A stretch of 64,000 nucleotides of DNA from an uncultured Sphingomonadaceae bacterium (GTDB taxonomy: Bacteria > Pseudomonadota > Alphaproteobacteria > Sphingomonadales > Sphingomonadaceae): assembly GCA_938050045.1 (NCBI GenBank), contig CALLJS010000006.1:62001-126000 (forward strand), read 5' to 3'. The notes under the pieces are model-generated. The model did no database searches, had not been told where the DNA came from, and saw only the letters and a list, made by a program, of their open reading frames with translations. Position 1 is the stretch's first letter. Each line of letters opens with the position of its first letter. This document shows positions 35,785-44,280 of the stretch, in pieces. The position numbers and the translations under genes are program-made.

Positions 35785-36912
35785 TCACGCAGATTTACCC
35801 TCTGATTTGAACCAAGCAACGCCATCACGAATGTCGCAGCTTGCTCGGCCCTCTTCGACTAAATAGACGAGGTGCGCCATAGCTTCGCCCGTGGCCAGAC
35901 CATAAACGCTATCATCTATAGGCCGCGAAAATAGAAGCTTAAATGTATCTACGGCCCTTAATTCGCTTTTTTTAAGCGCTGCTGCCAAATCATCCAATCT
36001 CTCATGATGCCCCTCTGCCAATCTATCAAGGCGCGAATAAGCCCCTGTAAAGGGTTCACCATGCGCGGGCAATATCAATGTATCCTCGGCCAATGTAGCG
36101 CGAAATTTATCAATACTATCGAGCCATTCCGCCAATGGATTGGCGCTAGGCTCGCTCGTCATAAATGAAACATTGGACGTAATTCGCGGTAATATTTGAT
36201 CGCCAGCGATTAAAACACCATTATCTTCATCATACAGGCAAACATGTTCGGGCGTATGACCGCCGCCCGTTATGATACGCCAATTCCTCTTGCCAATGCG
36301 CACCATTTGTTGATCTTGCAAACGGACATGCCCCACGGGTACTGGCGATACAACACGGGCAAAATTACCCCAGCCGCGCTTTTTGAAAGCCGCCAACCGA
36401 TCATCATCCCATCCGCAATGGCGCATCTGGTCAATGGCTTCTTGCGGTGGTTCATCGCGAATATCGGCGGCAAGCAACCGCGCCATCAGCCATTCGGTGC
36501 GATTCATCCATAACCGCACCTTATGTTTATAACAGAGCCACCCTGCCATCCCGACATGATCGGGATGAAAATGCGTCACAATCACGCGCGTAATTCTTTT
36601 GCCGGCCAATGGCCCGCTTAACAGCTTATTCCACGCCGCTTTGCTATCGGGCAGATTGAGCCCTGTATCAACAATAGCGATACCTTCGCCCTGTTCATCC
36701 CGATCCGCGAGGAGCCAAATATTGATATGTTTTAAGGCCCCCGGCACGGGCAATCGCGTCCAACCCATATCGGGGGTGAGCGGATAATATTCGCCATATT
36801 CAGGGCCAAATTCCCCCAAAGGATATGTTAGCCCCTTTAGCACATGGGAATCAAAATCATGATCCGTCAGCGACATATCATAAGCAGGCGGTTGTTTAGC
36901 CGATTTGTTCAT
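35785..36912 (-). CDS. Metallo-beta-lactamase fold hydrolase
   Basis: A 375-aa hydrolase of the LACTB2/glyoxalase II-like group. The zinc motif VIVTHFHPDHVGMAGW (HxHxDH) is followed by further ligands in ITGGGHTPEHVCL and IAGDQIL. The C-terminal helical domain, with HGEPFTGAYSRLDRLAEGHH, is typical of the subgroup. The substrate may be a thioester or other ester; pairing with an acyl-CoA ligase in one operon suggests thioester turnover, which is inference. Confidence 0.9.
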   Translation of the reverse strand: MNKSAKQPPAYDMSLTDHDFDSHVLKGLTYPLGEFGPEYGEYYPLTPDMGWTRLPVPGALKHINIWLLADRDEQGEGIAIVDTGLNLPDSKAAWNKLLSGPLAGKRITRVIVTHFHPDHVGMAGWLCYKHKVRLWMNRTEWLMARLLAADIRDEPPQEAIDQMRHCGWDDDRLAAFKKRGWGNFARVVSPVPVGHVRLQDQQMVRIGKRNWRIITGGGHTPEHVCLYDEDNGVLIAGDQILPRITSNVSFMTSEPSANPLAEWLDSIDKFRATLAEDTLILPAHGEPFTGAYSRLDRLAEGHHERLDDLAAALKKSELRAVDTFKLLFSRPIDDSVYGLATGEAMAHLVYLVEEGRASCDIRDGVAWFKSEGKSA

Positions 36913-37010
36913 ACTGCCTAACTAGCGGTAGTTGCAATGCAATAGCAACCATGCCCTTAGGTAAGGTTGGCAAATTTATTTTTTAGCCAGAGCTAATGAT
37001 AAGATATTGC

Positions 37011-37706
37011 TTACTTTTTCTTGAACAGATTATCGGCGGTCAATTCTTCTTTGACCGCTTCGCCTGCTTGCGCATTAAAGGCCGCTTCAGCATCGCTAAT
37101 TTCTTTGGCGCGTTCAGCATGCAATTGCTCGATCATCGCGTCTTTATCTTGGCCCAATCGCGAATCAACCGTTGGCGGTGCTTCCACGCCTGCTTTTTTA
37201 GCAGCCTTAGCCACAACGGCATCCAATTCACGCTGCGGACAAAGCCCCAGCGTCACAGGATCTTTGGGTTGAATTTCGGCACTATTCCAGTGGCTACGAT
37301 CCCGAATAGCGGCAATGGTATTGCGCGTTGTCCCGATAAGCTTGCAAATCTGGCCATCGGAGACCTCTGGATGATTGCGCAAGAGCCATGCAATGCCATC
37401 GGGCTTGTCTTGGCGTTTGGATACAGGCGTATAGCGCGGCCCTTTGGTACGGCGCACTTGATCTGGCCCTTTGCTAATCACCAACGCATAATCAGGATCA
37501 TTTTGCCCTTTTTCAATTTCAGCCGTGGTCAGCTCGCCCGCTTGCACAGGATCGCGCCCTGTATATTTGGTGCTGGCGGTATCGTCGGCCATGGCTTGAA
37601 CTTCCAAAATATGCAGGCCGCAAAATTCTGCGATCTGGTCAAAAGCAAGTCCAGTATTGTCAACGAGCCAAGTCGCCGTTGCGTGGGGCATTAAAGGTAA
37701 CACCAT
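37011..37706 (-). CDS. trcR: Cell cycle transcriptional regulator TrcR (DUF1013)
   Basis: A 231-aa protein of the DUF1013 family, annotated as TrcR in alphaproteobacteria. The conserved start MVLPLMPHATATWLVDNTGL supports ATG at 37706, with GGAGA just upstream. The middle has a helix-turn-helix-like segment (VSDGQICKLIGTTRNTIAAI) that likely binds DNA. The C-terminal tail is charged and alanine-rich. The family is nearly restricted to Alphaproteobacteria, which supports the taxonomic call. A hairpin lies 16-42 bases before the start. Confidence 0.9.
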   Translation of the reverse strand: MVLPLMPHATATWLVDNTGLAFDQIAEFCGLHILEVQAMADDTASTKYTGRDPVQAGELTTAEIEKGQNDPDYALVISKGPDQVRRTKGPRYTPVSKRQDKPDGIAWLLRNHPEVSDGQICKLIGTTRNTIAAIRDRSHWNSAEIQPKDPVTLGLCPQRELDAVVAKAAKKAGVEAPPTVDSRLGQDKDAMIEQLHAERAKEISDAEAAFNAQAGEAVKEELTADNLFKKK

Positions 37707-37721
37707 CATTCTCCATAAAAT

Positions 37722-37748
37722 AAGGGCCACCCCGCACGGGATGGCCTT
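37722..37748 (-). promoter_or_regulatory. Hairpin in the trcR leader
   Basis: On the minus strand AAGGCCATCCCG and CGGGGTGGCCCTT form a stem with one mismatch around a tiny loop, followed by ATTTTATGGAGA that runs into the ribosome-binding site. It could be an attenuator-like terminator or a translation-control hairpin. Confidence 0.35.
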
Positions 37749-37838
37749 CTGTTAATACCATCTTTACGCCACATTTTCACAAACGGCAAGAGGCGAATTT
37801 TATAGATTTTTTCAGGACAATTCATTAGCGTTAATTTT

Positions 37839-38264
37839 ATGAGTGAAACTAGAATTAGCGGATCATGCCATTGCCAATCGGTAAATATCATTGTGAATGC
37901 TAAACCAGACTATATCAATGATTGTAATTGTTCATTGTGCAGCAATAGCGGCGCAATATGGGGATATTATAAAGGTGACGATATTATCGTAACTGGTAGC
38001 ACCATCACCTATAGCCGCACCGATCGGCCTAATCCCGCCGTTCAAATCCATAGCTGCAAGATATGCAGCGCAACCACTCACTGGACATGGACCGAAACAT
38101 TTGCGGCGCAAAATAAAGATATTAATCCACCCTATGATACTGGCATTAATATGTATTTATTTAATGATGATGCATTAACCGGCTGCGAACTGCGCTTTCC
38201 CGATGGCAAAGCATGGGATGGGATTACATCCTACGCCTACCGAAAAGATAGCATCATATTATAA
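37839..38264 (+). CDS. GFA family zinc protein
   Basis: A 141-aa protein of the glutathione-dependent formaldehyde-activating (GFA/CENP-V) fold. The zinc cysteines appear as SCHCQSVNI, DCNCSLCSNSGAIWGYY and SCKICSA. The start is ATG at 37839 (MSETRISGSCHCQS). Family members bind zinc and glutathione; the real activity of most is unknown. It is convergent with the quinone oxidoreductase gene, with only two bases between them. Confidence 0.9.
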   Translation: MSETRISGSCHCQSVNIIVNAKPDYINDCNCSLCSNSGAIWGYYKGDDIIVTGSTITYSRTDRPNPAVQIHSCKICSATTHWTWTETFAAQNKDINPPYDTGINMYLFNDDALTGCELRFPDGKAWDGITSYAYRKDSIIL

Positions 38265-38266
38265 TA

Positions 38267-39247
38267 TCACCCCATCGTCAGGATGATTTTCCCGCAATGC
38301 TTGCCGCTTTCCATATAATCATGCGCGGCCTTTACATCGTCCAATGCAAAACTTTTATCCATCACAGGCTTTAATTTACCCTCGGCAGCAAAAGGCCAAG
38401 CCACGCGGCAGATCTCATCAACCAACATCGCTTTGAATCCATCATCGCGGTGGCGCAGCGTTGATCCTGTCATGGTGATACGTTTCAGCATGATTTGCAG
38501 CATATTGATATTGGCTTGCATCCCGCCTTGTACGGCGATGGTGACATGCCGTCCATCGGGCCGCAGACAAGCAATATTGCGCTCCATATAGTCGCCAGCC
38601 ACCATATCCATAATGACATGCACGCCCTGACCATTGGTGATTTTCAGCACTTCTTCGGCAAAATCCCGGGCTTTATAATTGATCGCATGATCGGCGCCGA
38701 CAGCTCTCGCCTGCGCGCATTTTTCATCGCTGCCACACGTCACGATAATCTCTATATCAAATAATTTGCACAGCGTAATCGCCATCGTGCCAATGCCGCT
38801 CGTCCCGCCATGCACTAACGCCGTTTCGCCACCGACAATATAAGCGCGTTCAAATAAATTATGCCAGACGGTCATCAATGTTTCGGGCATCGCCGCCGCT
38901 TCGTCCATTGATAGCGCAGGAGGCACGGGGATGCATTGCGCGGCTTTGGCCACGCAATATTGGGCATAGCCGCCGCCCGCCACCAAGGAGCATATTTTTT
39001 GCCCAATCAGATCGGGCATTACGCCTTTGCCAACGGCGATAATTTCACCCGATATTTCAAGCCCCAGCACTGGATTTACGCCTTTGGGGAGCGGATATAA
39101 GCCCATGCGCTGCAATATATCAGGTCTATTCACACCAGCAGCATGCACCTTGACCAAGACCTCATCTTCATCTGGAACAGGAATTGCGCCTTGAGCCAAT
39201 GTTAAGCCCTTAGAATCACCAGTTTTGATAACATCAATATATTTCAT
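38267..39247 (-). CDS. NAD(P)H-quinone oxidoreductase, PIG3-like
   Basis: A 326-aa zinc-independent medium-chain reductase. The N-terminal catalytic domain shows VLVKVHAAGVNRPDILQRMG, and the nucleotide-binding domain has LVHGGTSGIGTMAITLCKL. Such enzymes reduce quinones with NADPH (family knowledge). ATG at 39247 (MKYIDVIKTG) is chosen; the frame extends 12 codons further but homologues begin here. It is divergent from the DUF1192 gene. Confidence 0.93.
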   Translation of the reverse strand: MKYIDVIKTGDSKGLTLAQGAIPVPDEDEVLVKVHAAGVNRPDILQRMGLYPLPKGVNPVLGLEISGEIIAVGKGVMPDLIGQKICSLVAGGGYAQYCVAKAAQCIPVPPALSMDEAAAMPETLMTVWHNLFERAYIVGGETALVHGGTSGIGTMAITLCKLFDIEIIVTCGSDEKCAQARAVGADHAINYKARDFAEEVLKITNGQGVHVIMDMVAGDYMERNIACLRPDGRHVTIAVQGGMQANINMLQIMLKRITMTGSTLRHRDDGFKAMLVDEICRVAWPFAAEGKLKPVMDKSFALDDVKAAHDYMESGKHCGKIILTMG

Positions 39248-39353
39248 ACTATCTGACAAAAACCCATCTCCCCCAACAGCCAATTAAAATAGTTATTTTT
39301 AATCGCTTAACTGCTCTATTGACTTCTCGCTCTCTTAGGTCAACAATTTGCGG

Positions 39354-39548
39354 ATGGATGATGATTTAGAAATTGTAAAAAAGCAAGGTGATTTGGCTGA
39401 AATGCTCAGCAAGGAAGATTTAGACCCTTATTCTGTGCAAGAATTAAAGGTTAGAAAATCCTTATTGGAACAAGAGATTAAGCGAACAAAAAGCAAAATA
39501 GAGTCCGCTAATGACCATCTTAGCGCAGCAGAAAATTTGTTCAAATAA
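39354..39548 (+). CDS. DUF1192 small coiled-coil protein
   Basis: A 64-aa protein matching DUF1192: an acidic start (MDDDLEIVKKQGDLAEM), the motif LDPYSVQELKVRKSLLEQEI and a helical coiled-coil tail. The family is common in alphaproteobacteria and of unknown function. ATG at 39354 is used; a TTG two codons upstream is the other option. It is the only gene between the quinone reductase and clpA. Confidence 0.85.
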   Translation: MDDDLEIVKKQGDLAEMLSKEDLDPYSVQELKVRKSLLEQEIKRTKSKIESANDHLSAAENLFK

Positions 39549-39807
39549 TATAGATGAATTTACATTCCTATCTCTTAATGAACAGACCAAATAACCGTCA
39601 TTCATTATATGCGGCTATGCCATGGGCAAAATAACAATTTATTTTGCCCTTTTGCTATTGAATAATGATGTTTAATGACAACATCCTAACAGAATATAGA
39701 ATCAGCATTACGTGGAATTAACGTTTGCAAATCATTATTATATGGTTCAGCTTTCATTAGTCATATATTGATATGATGCGTAGAAGTTAAGATTTTGGAG
39801 AATAAAT

Positions 39808-42156
39808 ATGCCGTCATTTGCAGAATCGTTAGAGGCTACCTTGCATCAAGCGTTGACCAACGCAACGGAGCGTTCTCACGAATATGCAACATTGGAGCAT
39901 CTTTTGTTGGCGCTGATTAATGATAATGATGCCGCCCAAGTGATGCGTTCATGCGGCGTGAATTTGAGCGAGCTATCAGAAGCCGTGAAACAATATCTTG
40001 ATACAGAATTGGATAGCTTGCGCATTGATGGTAAGATTGACCCATCCCCCACCAGCGGATTTCAACGCGTCGTGCAGCGCGCTATATTGCATGTCCAATC
40101 CTCGGGTAAAAATTTGGTACCTGGGGCCAATGTTTTGGTAACTGGGGCCAATGTTCTAGTGGCATTATTTTCCGAACGCGAGAGCTATGCCGTTTATTTT
40201 CTGCAGCAACAAGATATGAGCAGATTGGATGCTATATCCTTTATCAGCCATGGCGTGGGTAAAGATGGTGCTGTAGCTGAACCGCGCGAATTAGAGGGGC
40301 TGGACGAAGAAGAAGGGGCTTCTGCTGAAGGCCAATCTAAAAAAGAGAGCGCGCTCGACCTTTACACCATCAATTTGAATGAAAAAGCCAAGGCGGGCAA
40401 AATTGACCCGCTCATCGGCCGCAGCGAAGAAGTTGACCGTACCGTCCAAATCTTATGCCGCCGTTCCAAAAATAATCCGCTCTATGTTGGTGAGCCTGGC
40501 GTGGGTAAAACAGCTATTGCAGAAGGTTTGGCGCGCCGCATTACCGAAGCGGATGTCCCCGAAGTCTTGCTTCCAGCCGAGATATTCTCGCTCGACATGG
40601 GCGCATTATTAGCAGGAACGCGCTATCGTGGTGATTTTGAAGAACGTCTAAAAGCCGTGGTCAATGAGCTTGAAAAAATGCCCGACGCGATTTTATTCAT
40701 TGATGAAATCCACACAGTGATCGGCGCAGGTTCGACCAGCGGCGGTGCAATGGATGCATCAAATTTGCTCAAACCCGCACTATCAAATGGCAGCATTCGT
40801 TGCGTGGGATCGACCACTTATAAAGAGTTTCGCAATCATTTTGAAAAAGACCGCGCCTTGCTGCGCCGTTTTCAGAAAATCGATGTTAAAGAACCGTCAA
40901 TTGACGATACAATCAGAATTTTGGCGGGCTTGCGCAGCGCATTCGAAGACCATCATAAGGTTAAATATACAAACCCTGCGATAAAATCCGCTGTGGAATT
41001 ATCAGCCCGCTATATTAATGATCGCAAATTACCCGACAAAGCCATCGATGTGATTGACGAGGCTGGGTCTATGCAAATGCTCGTTCCGCCCAGCAAACGC
41101 CGCAAAACCATTACACCCAAAGAGATTGAAGCGGTGATTGCGACTATGGCCCGCATTCCGCCAAAGCAAGTATCCTCTGATGATCGCAGCACATTAAAAA
41201 ATCTTGAGACCGATTTGAAACGCGTTGTATTCGGTCAAAATACCGCCATTGAAACGCTATCAAGCGCGGTAAAATTGAGCCGCGCAGGATTGCGCGATGC
41301 AGAAAAACCCATTGGCAATTATCTGTTCAGTGGCCCAACTGGTGTTGGTAAAACCGAAGTCGCCAAACAATTAGCTTCTATCATGGGTATCCCGCTCAAA
41401 CGCTTTGATATGAGCGAATATATGGAGCGTCATTCCGTGAGCCGCCTTATTGGTGCGCCTCCTGGATATGTGGGCTATGACCAAGGCGGGCTGCTTACCG
41501 ATGCCGTCGATCAGAACCCGCATTGCATTTTATTGCTCGACGAGATTGAAAAAGCGCATCCTGATTTGTTCAATATATTGCTGCAAGTCATGGACAATGG
41601 CCGTTTGACCGATCATCACGGCAAGACCGTCGATTTTCGCAATGTTGTTTTGATTATGACCACCAACGCTGGTGCGAGTAATATGGCGAAAGACGGCATC
41701 GGTTTTGGCAATAATATCAACAAAGAAGATGCGAGCGACGAAGCCGTCAAGAAAATGTTCACGCCCGAATTTCGCAACCGTCTGGATGCGGTTATACCCT
41801 TTGGATATTTGCCAACACAGGTTGTCATCCGCGTTGTCGATAAATTCATCATCGAATTGGAATTACAGCTAGCCGAACAAAATGTGCATATCAAATTGGA
41901 TGATGACACGCGCCAATGGCTCAGTGAAAAAGGCTATGACCGCCTCTATGGAGCGCGGCCTATGGCCCGATTAATCCAAGAACGGATTAAAACGCCACTC
42001 GCCGAGGAATTATTGTTCGGCAAATTAGCGCAGGGCGGCGAGGTATCTGTGCATATGAAAAATGGTACACCGCATTTTGAAATATCGCCTTCTGCGCCCA
42101 ATGATCGCAAAAAACCAAAAGGGCCAAAGAAAAAAAAGACAGTTAAGGCAAAATAA
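39808..42156 (+). CDS. clpA: ATP-dependent Clp protease ATP-binding subunit ClpA
   Basis: A 782-aa AAA+ unfoldase that feeds proteins to ClpP. The N-domain (1-145) has repeated Clp_N motifs. The first ATPase ring has Walker A YVGEPGVGKTAIAEGLARR and Walker B LFIDEIHTVIG; the second has GPTGVGKTEVAKQL and LLLDEIEKAHPD. The C-terminus, including YDRLYGARPMARLIQ, is normal, then Lys-rich. A 21-bp duplication at 40114-40155 doubles LV(P/T)GANV in the N-domain. No clpS gene lies directly upstream, unlike many alphaproteobacteria. The start follows TTGGAGAATAAAT. Confidence 0.96.
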   Translation: MPSFAESLEATLHQALTNATERSHEYATLEHLLLALINDNDAAQVMRSCGVNLSELSEAVKQYLDTELDSLRIDGKIDPSPTSGFQRVVQRAILHVQSSGKNLVPGANVLVTGANVLVALFSERESYAVYFLQQQDMSRLDAISFISHGVGKDGAVAEPRELEGLDEEEGASAEGQSKKESALDLYTINLNEKAKAGKIDPLIGRSEEVDRTVQILCRRSKNNPLYVGEPGVGKTAIAEGLARRITEADVPEVLLPAEIFSLDMGALLAGTRYRGDFEERLKAVVNELEKMPDAILFIDEIHTVIGAGSTSGGAMDASNLLKPALSNGSIRCVGSTTYKEFRNHFEKDRALLRRFQKIDVKEPSIDDTIRILAGLRSAFEDHHKVKYTNPAIKSAVELSARYINDRKLPDKAIDVIDEAGSMQMLVPPSKRRKTITPKEIEAVIATMARIPPKQVSSDDRSTLKNLETDLKRVVFGQNTAIETLSSAVKLSRAGLRDAEKPIGNYLFSGPTGVGKTEVAKQLASIMGIPLKRFDMSEYMERHSVSRLIGAPPGYVGYDQGGLLTDAVDQNPHCILLLDEIEKAHPDLFNILLQVMDNGRLTDHHGKTVDFRNVVLIMTTNAGASNMAKDGIGFGNNINKEDASDEAVKKMFTPEFRNRLDAVIPFGYLPTQVVIRVVDKFIIELELQLAEQNVHIKLDDDTRQWLSEKGYDRLYGARPMARLIQERIKTPLAEELLFGKLAQGGEVSVHMKNGTPHFEISPSAPNDRKKPKGPKKKKTVKAK
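40114..40155. repeat. 21-bp tandem duplication inside clpA
   Basis: Two 21-base units differ at one base (TTGGTA(C/A)CTGGGGCCAATGTT). They add seven residues to the N-domain just before VALFSER, where other ClpA proteins have a single GANVLVALFSE. Confidence 0.85.
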
Positions 42157-42244
42157 AATCATTTTATTTACAATGATTTAGAAAATATTTTCAATATGAT
42201 GAATATTTTTTTGAACTTTTTTATGCCCAAATGTAACTCATTAA

Positions 42245-42441
42245 ACGAGTCTTGCGAATAGGTTGTTATAAGCGCGTATCAGCTTAGCTAGTCGCAAGAC
42301 TTGCCATATTTATTGGGCCAACAGCATCCCCTTCCATTGTTGGCCCTTTAACCAGTAAATTTATGCAGGGTCAACGCCTCCCCTCCAAAAGTTGACCCAC
42401 AAACTCACACCCTGAAGTCCTTATCTGGCTTCAGGGTTTTT
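42245..42441 (+). ncRNA. Candidate four-hairpin small RNA with C-rich loops
   Basis: The spacer between clpA and bioF folds, by eye, into four consecutive perfect stems: 42249-42257 with 42292-42300 (9 bp), 42315-42323 with 42338-42346 (9 bp), 42368-42375 with 42391-42398 (8 bp) and 42410-42417 with 42429-42436 (8 bp, then TTTTT). Loops two and three expose GCATCCCCTTCCAT and GCCTCCCCTCCAAAA, which are complementary to Shine-Dalgarno sequences. Small RNAs with CCUCC loops are known in alphaproteobacteria (the cuckoo/CcsR type), so this is probably a trans-acting riboregulator. A leader of bioF is less likely because the fourth hairpin is a terminator. The 5' end is estimated. Confidence 0.6.
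42410..42441 (+). terminator. Intrinsic terminator before bioF
   Basis: CCCTGAAG pairs with CTTCAGGG around an 11-base loop, followed by TTTTT. It closes the candidate small RNA and lies 56 bases upstream of the bioF start. Confidence 0.88.
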
Positions 42442-42497
42442 CTTTGCGCAATCGCTTGAATGCGCTAAAAGAACATTATGTTTCAATATGCTCTTTC

Positions 42498-43658
42498 ATG
42501 ACCGAGAATTATCCCTTGCCACGCTTTAATTTTCATCAGAAATATCTGAATGCTCTTTCCCAAACCTCGCAAAGACGGCATTTATATCAAAGCCATGGCT
42601 TATCTTTCTCCTCCAATGATTATTTGGGTTTAGCCACGGGTACTGAAATATCAAACGCAGCCCAAAAAGCGATTGATGCTAACATCCCGATCGGCTCTGG
42701 CGGATCGCGCTTATTAAGCGGCAACCATGAACAACATGAAGCATTGGAAACCGAAGCGGCTGCTTTTTTCAAGGCCCAATCTAGCCTCTATTTTGCCAAT
42801 GGCTATGCTGCAAATATGGCAGTTCTCTCAACCTTACCGCAAAAAGGGGATATGATATTTTATGATGATCTTATCCATGCGAGCAGCCATGATGGTATGC
42901 GGCTTGCGCGGTGCGAAGCGCAAAGCTTTGCCCATAATGACACCCAAGATTTGCACGCTAAAATAAAAATATGGCGCGCCAAAAATCCAGACAATAATAT
43001 GTGGATATTGTTTGAAACTTACTATTCGATGGATGGCGATCGCGCCCCCATCGATGCTATATCTGATTTAGCCCACCAATATGATGCTATCATGGTGATT
43101 GATGAAGCCCATGCTTGCGGCGTTTATGGCCCTGATGGGCGCGGTTTAGCAGCGCATTTAGATGGCCGCGACAATGCGATTATCTTGCGCACATGCGGCA
43201 AAGCTATGGGATGCGAAGGCGCGCTTCTGTGCTTGCCCAATATTGCCAAAGATTTTCTGATAAACCGTGCGCGCCATTTCATATTTTCCACAGCCCCATC
43301 TCCCCTCATCGCCCATAGCGTGCGAACAGCATTACGCATCATGCAGATCCAGCCGCAGCGCCGCGAGGCATTGATGCAACTGTGCGATTATGCCGCTAAA
43401 ATATTATCGCCACTGGGCGCTATCACCCACGGTGGGCCTATCATCCCAATTATCATCGGCGAGGCTAAACGGACAATGGATATTGCCGCCGCTTTGCAAG
43501 ATGCAGGCTTTGATATACGCGCGATAAGACCGCCAACGGTAGCGCAGGGAAGTTCGCGTTTGCGTATCTGCATCAGTTTGAATATTGATAGAGAAGATAT
43601 TGATAATCTTGCTTTGACGCTCAAAAAATTATTATCAAAGGACTGCTATGAAAGCTAA
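42498..43658 (+). CDS. bioF: 8-amino-7-oxononanoate synthase
   Basis: A 386-aa PLP enzyme that condenses pimeloyl-ACP/CoA with alanine, an early step in biotin synthesis. The body has LSFSSNDYLGLATG, IGSGGSRLLSGNHEQHEALE, VIDEAHACGVYGPDGRG and the PLP lysine in RTCGKAMGCEGALL. ATG at 42498 (MTENYPLPRFNFHQKY) is chosen; the frame reaches back to 42444, right against the terminator, with no good start there, and no strong ribosome-binding site is seen. It overlaps bioD by 11 bases. bioB is not in the window. Confidence 0.94.
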   Translation: MTENYPLPRFNFHQKYLNALSQTSQRRHLYQSHGLSFSSNDYLGLATGTEISNAAQKAIDANIPIGSGGSRLLSGNHEQHEALETEAAAFFKAQSSLYFANGYAANMAVLSTLPQKGDMIFYDDLIHASSHDGMRLARCEAQSFAHNDTQDLHAKIKIWRAKNPDNNMWILFETYYSMDGDRAPIDAISDLAHQYDAIMVIDEAHACGVYGPDGRGLAAHLDGRDNAIILRTCGKAMGCEGALLCLPNIAKDFLINRARHFIFSTAPSPLIAHSVRTALRIMQIQPQRREALMQLCDYAAKILSPLGAITHGGPIIPIIIGEAKRTMDIAAALQDAGFDIRAIRPPTVAQGSSRLRICISLNIDREDIDNLALTLKKLLSKDCYES

Positions 43659-44280
43659 GCAATTTATCATTACAGGCACCGATACCGATGTCGGTAAAAC
43701 TATATTTGCTGCGGCTCTGACCCGTGCATTAAACGCTCATTATTGGAAACCTGTGCAAGCAGGCATAGAAGATGGCACCGATACCCAGCGAGTAACGGCA
43801 TTAAGCGGGCTTGCTGATACGCATATATTACCAGAATCCTATTGCTTAAACACGCCATGCTCGCCGCATCTGGCCGCTGAAATTGACGCTGTAGAAATTG
43901 ATATAGACCGCTTAACCCCGCCCGTTACCGAAGGCACGCTTATCATAGAAGGCGCAGGCGGTGTATTGGTGCCGCTTAATCGGCGCATCACTTATGCCGA
44001 CATATTTGCCCGCTGGCAGATACCCACGATCATAGTGGCGCGCACCGCGCTGGGTACGATTAACCACAGCCTGATGACCATAGAGGCTTTGCGCAGCCGA
44101 AATATTCCCATTCACGGCGTTGCATTCATCGGCGACGAAATGCACGACAGCCAATCCACGATCTGCACAATGGGTGCAGTAAAGTCTTTGGGCCGATTGC
44201 CAATGCTTGACCCATTGAATAGCGAGACAATCCTAACAGCCTTTCATCAGGCCTTTAAGGTTGAGGATTTCCAATCATGA
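43648..44280 (+). CDS. bioD: Dethiobiotin synthetase
   Basis: A 210-aa ATP-dependent carboxylase that forms the ureido ring of dethiobiotin. The P-loop ITGTDTDVGKTIFAAAL starts near residue 8, KPVQAGIEDGTDTQRV follows, and IIEGAGGVLVPLNRR holds the conserved glycine-rich loop. Length is somewhat short but complete. It overlaps both neighbours (11 bases with bioF, 4 bases with bioA), so the three genes are tightly coupled in translation. Confidence 0.94.
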   Translation: MKAKQFIITGTDTDVGKTIFAAALTRALNAHYWKPVQAGIEDGTDTQRVTALSGLADTHILPESYCLNTPCSPHLAAEIDAVEIDIDRLTPPVTEGTLIIEGAGGVLVPLNRRITYADIFARWQIPTIIVARTALGTINHSLMTIEALRSRNIPIHGVAFIGDEMHDSQSTICTMGAVKSLGRLPMLDPLNSETILTAFHQAFKVEDFQS

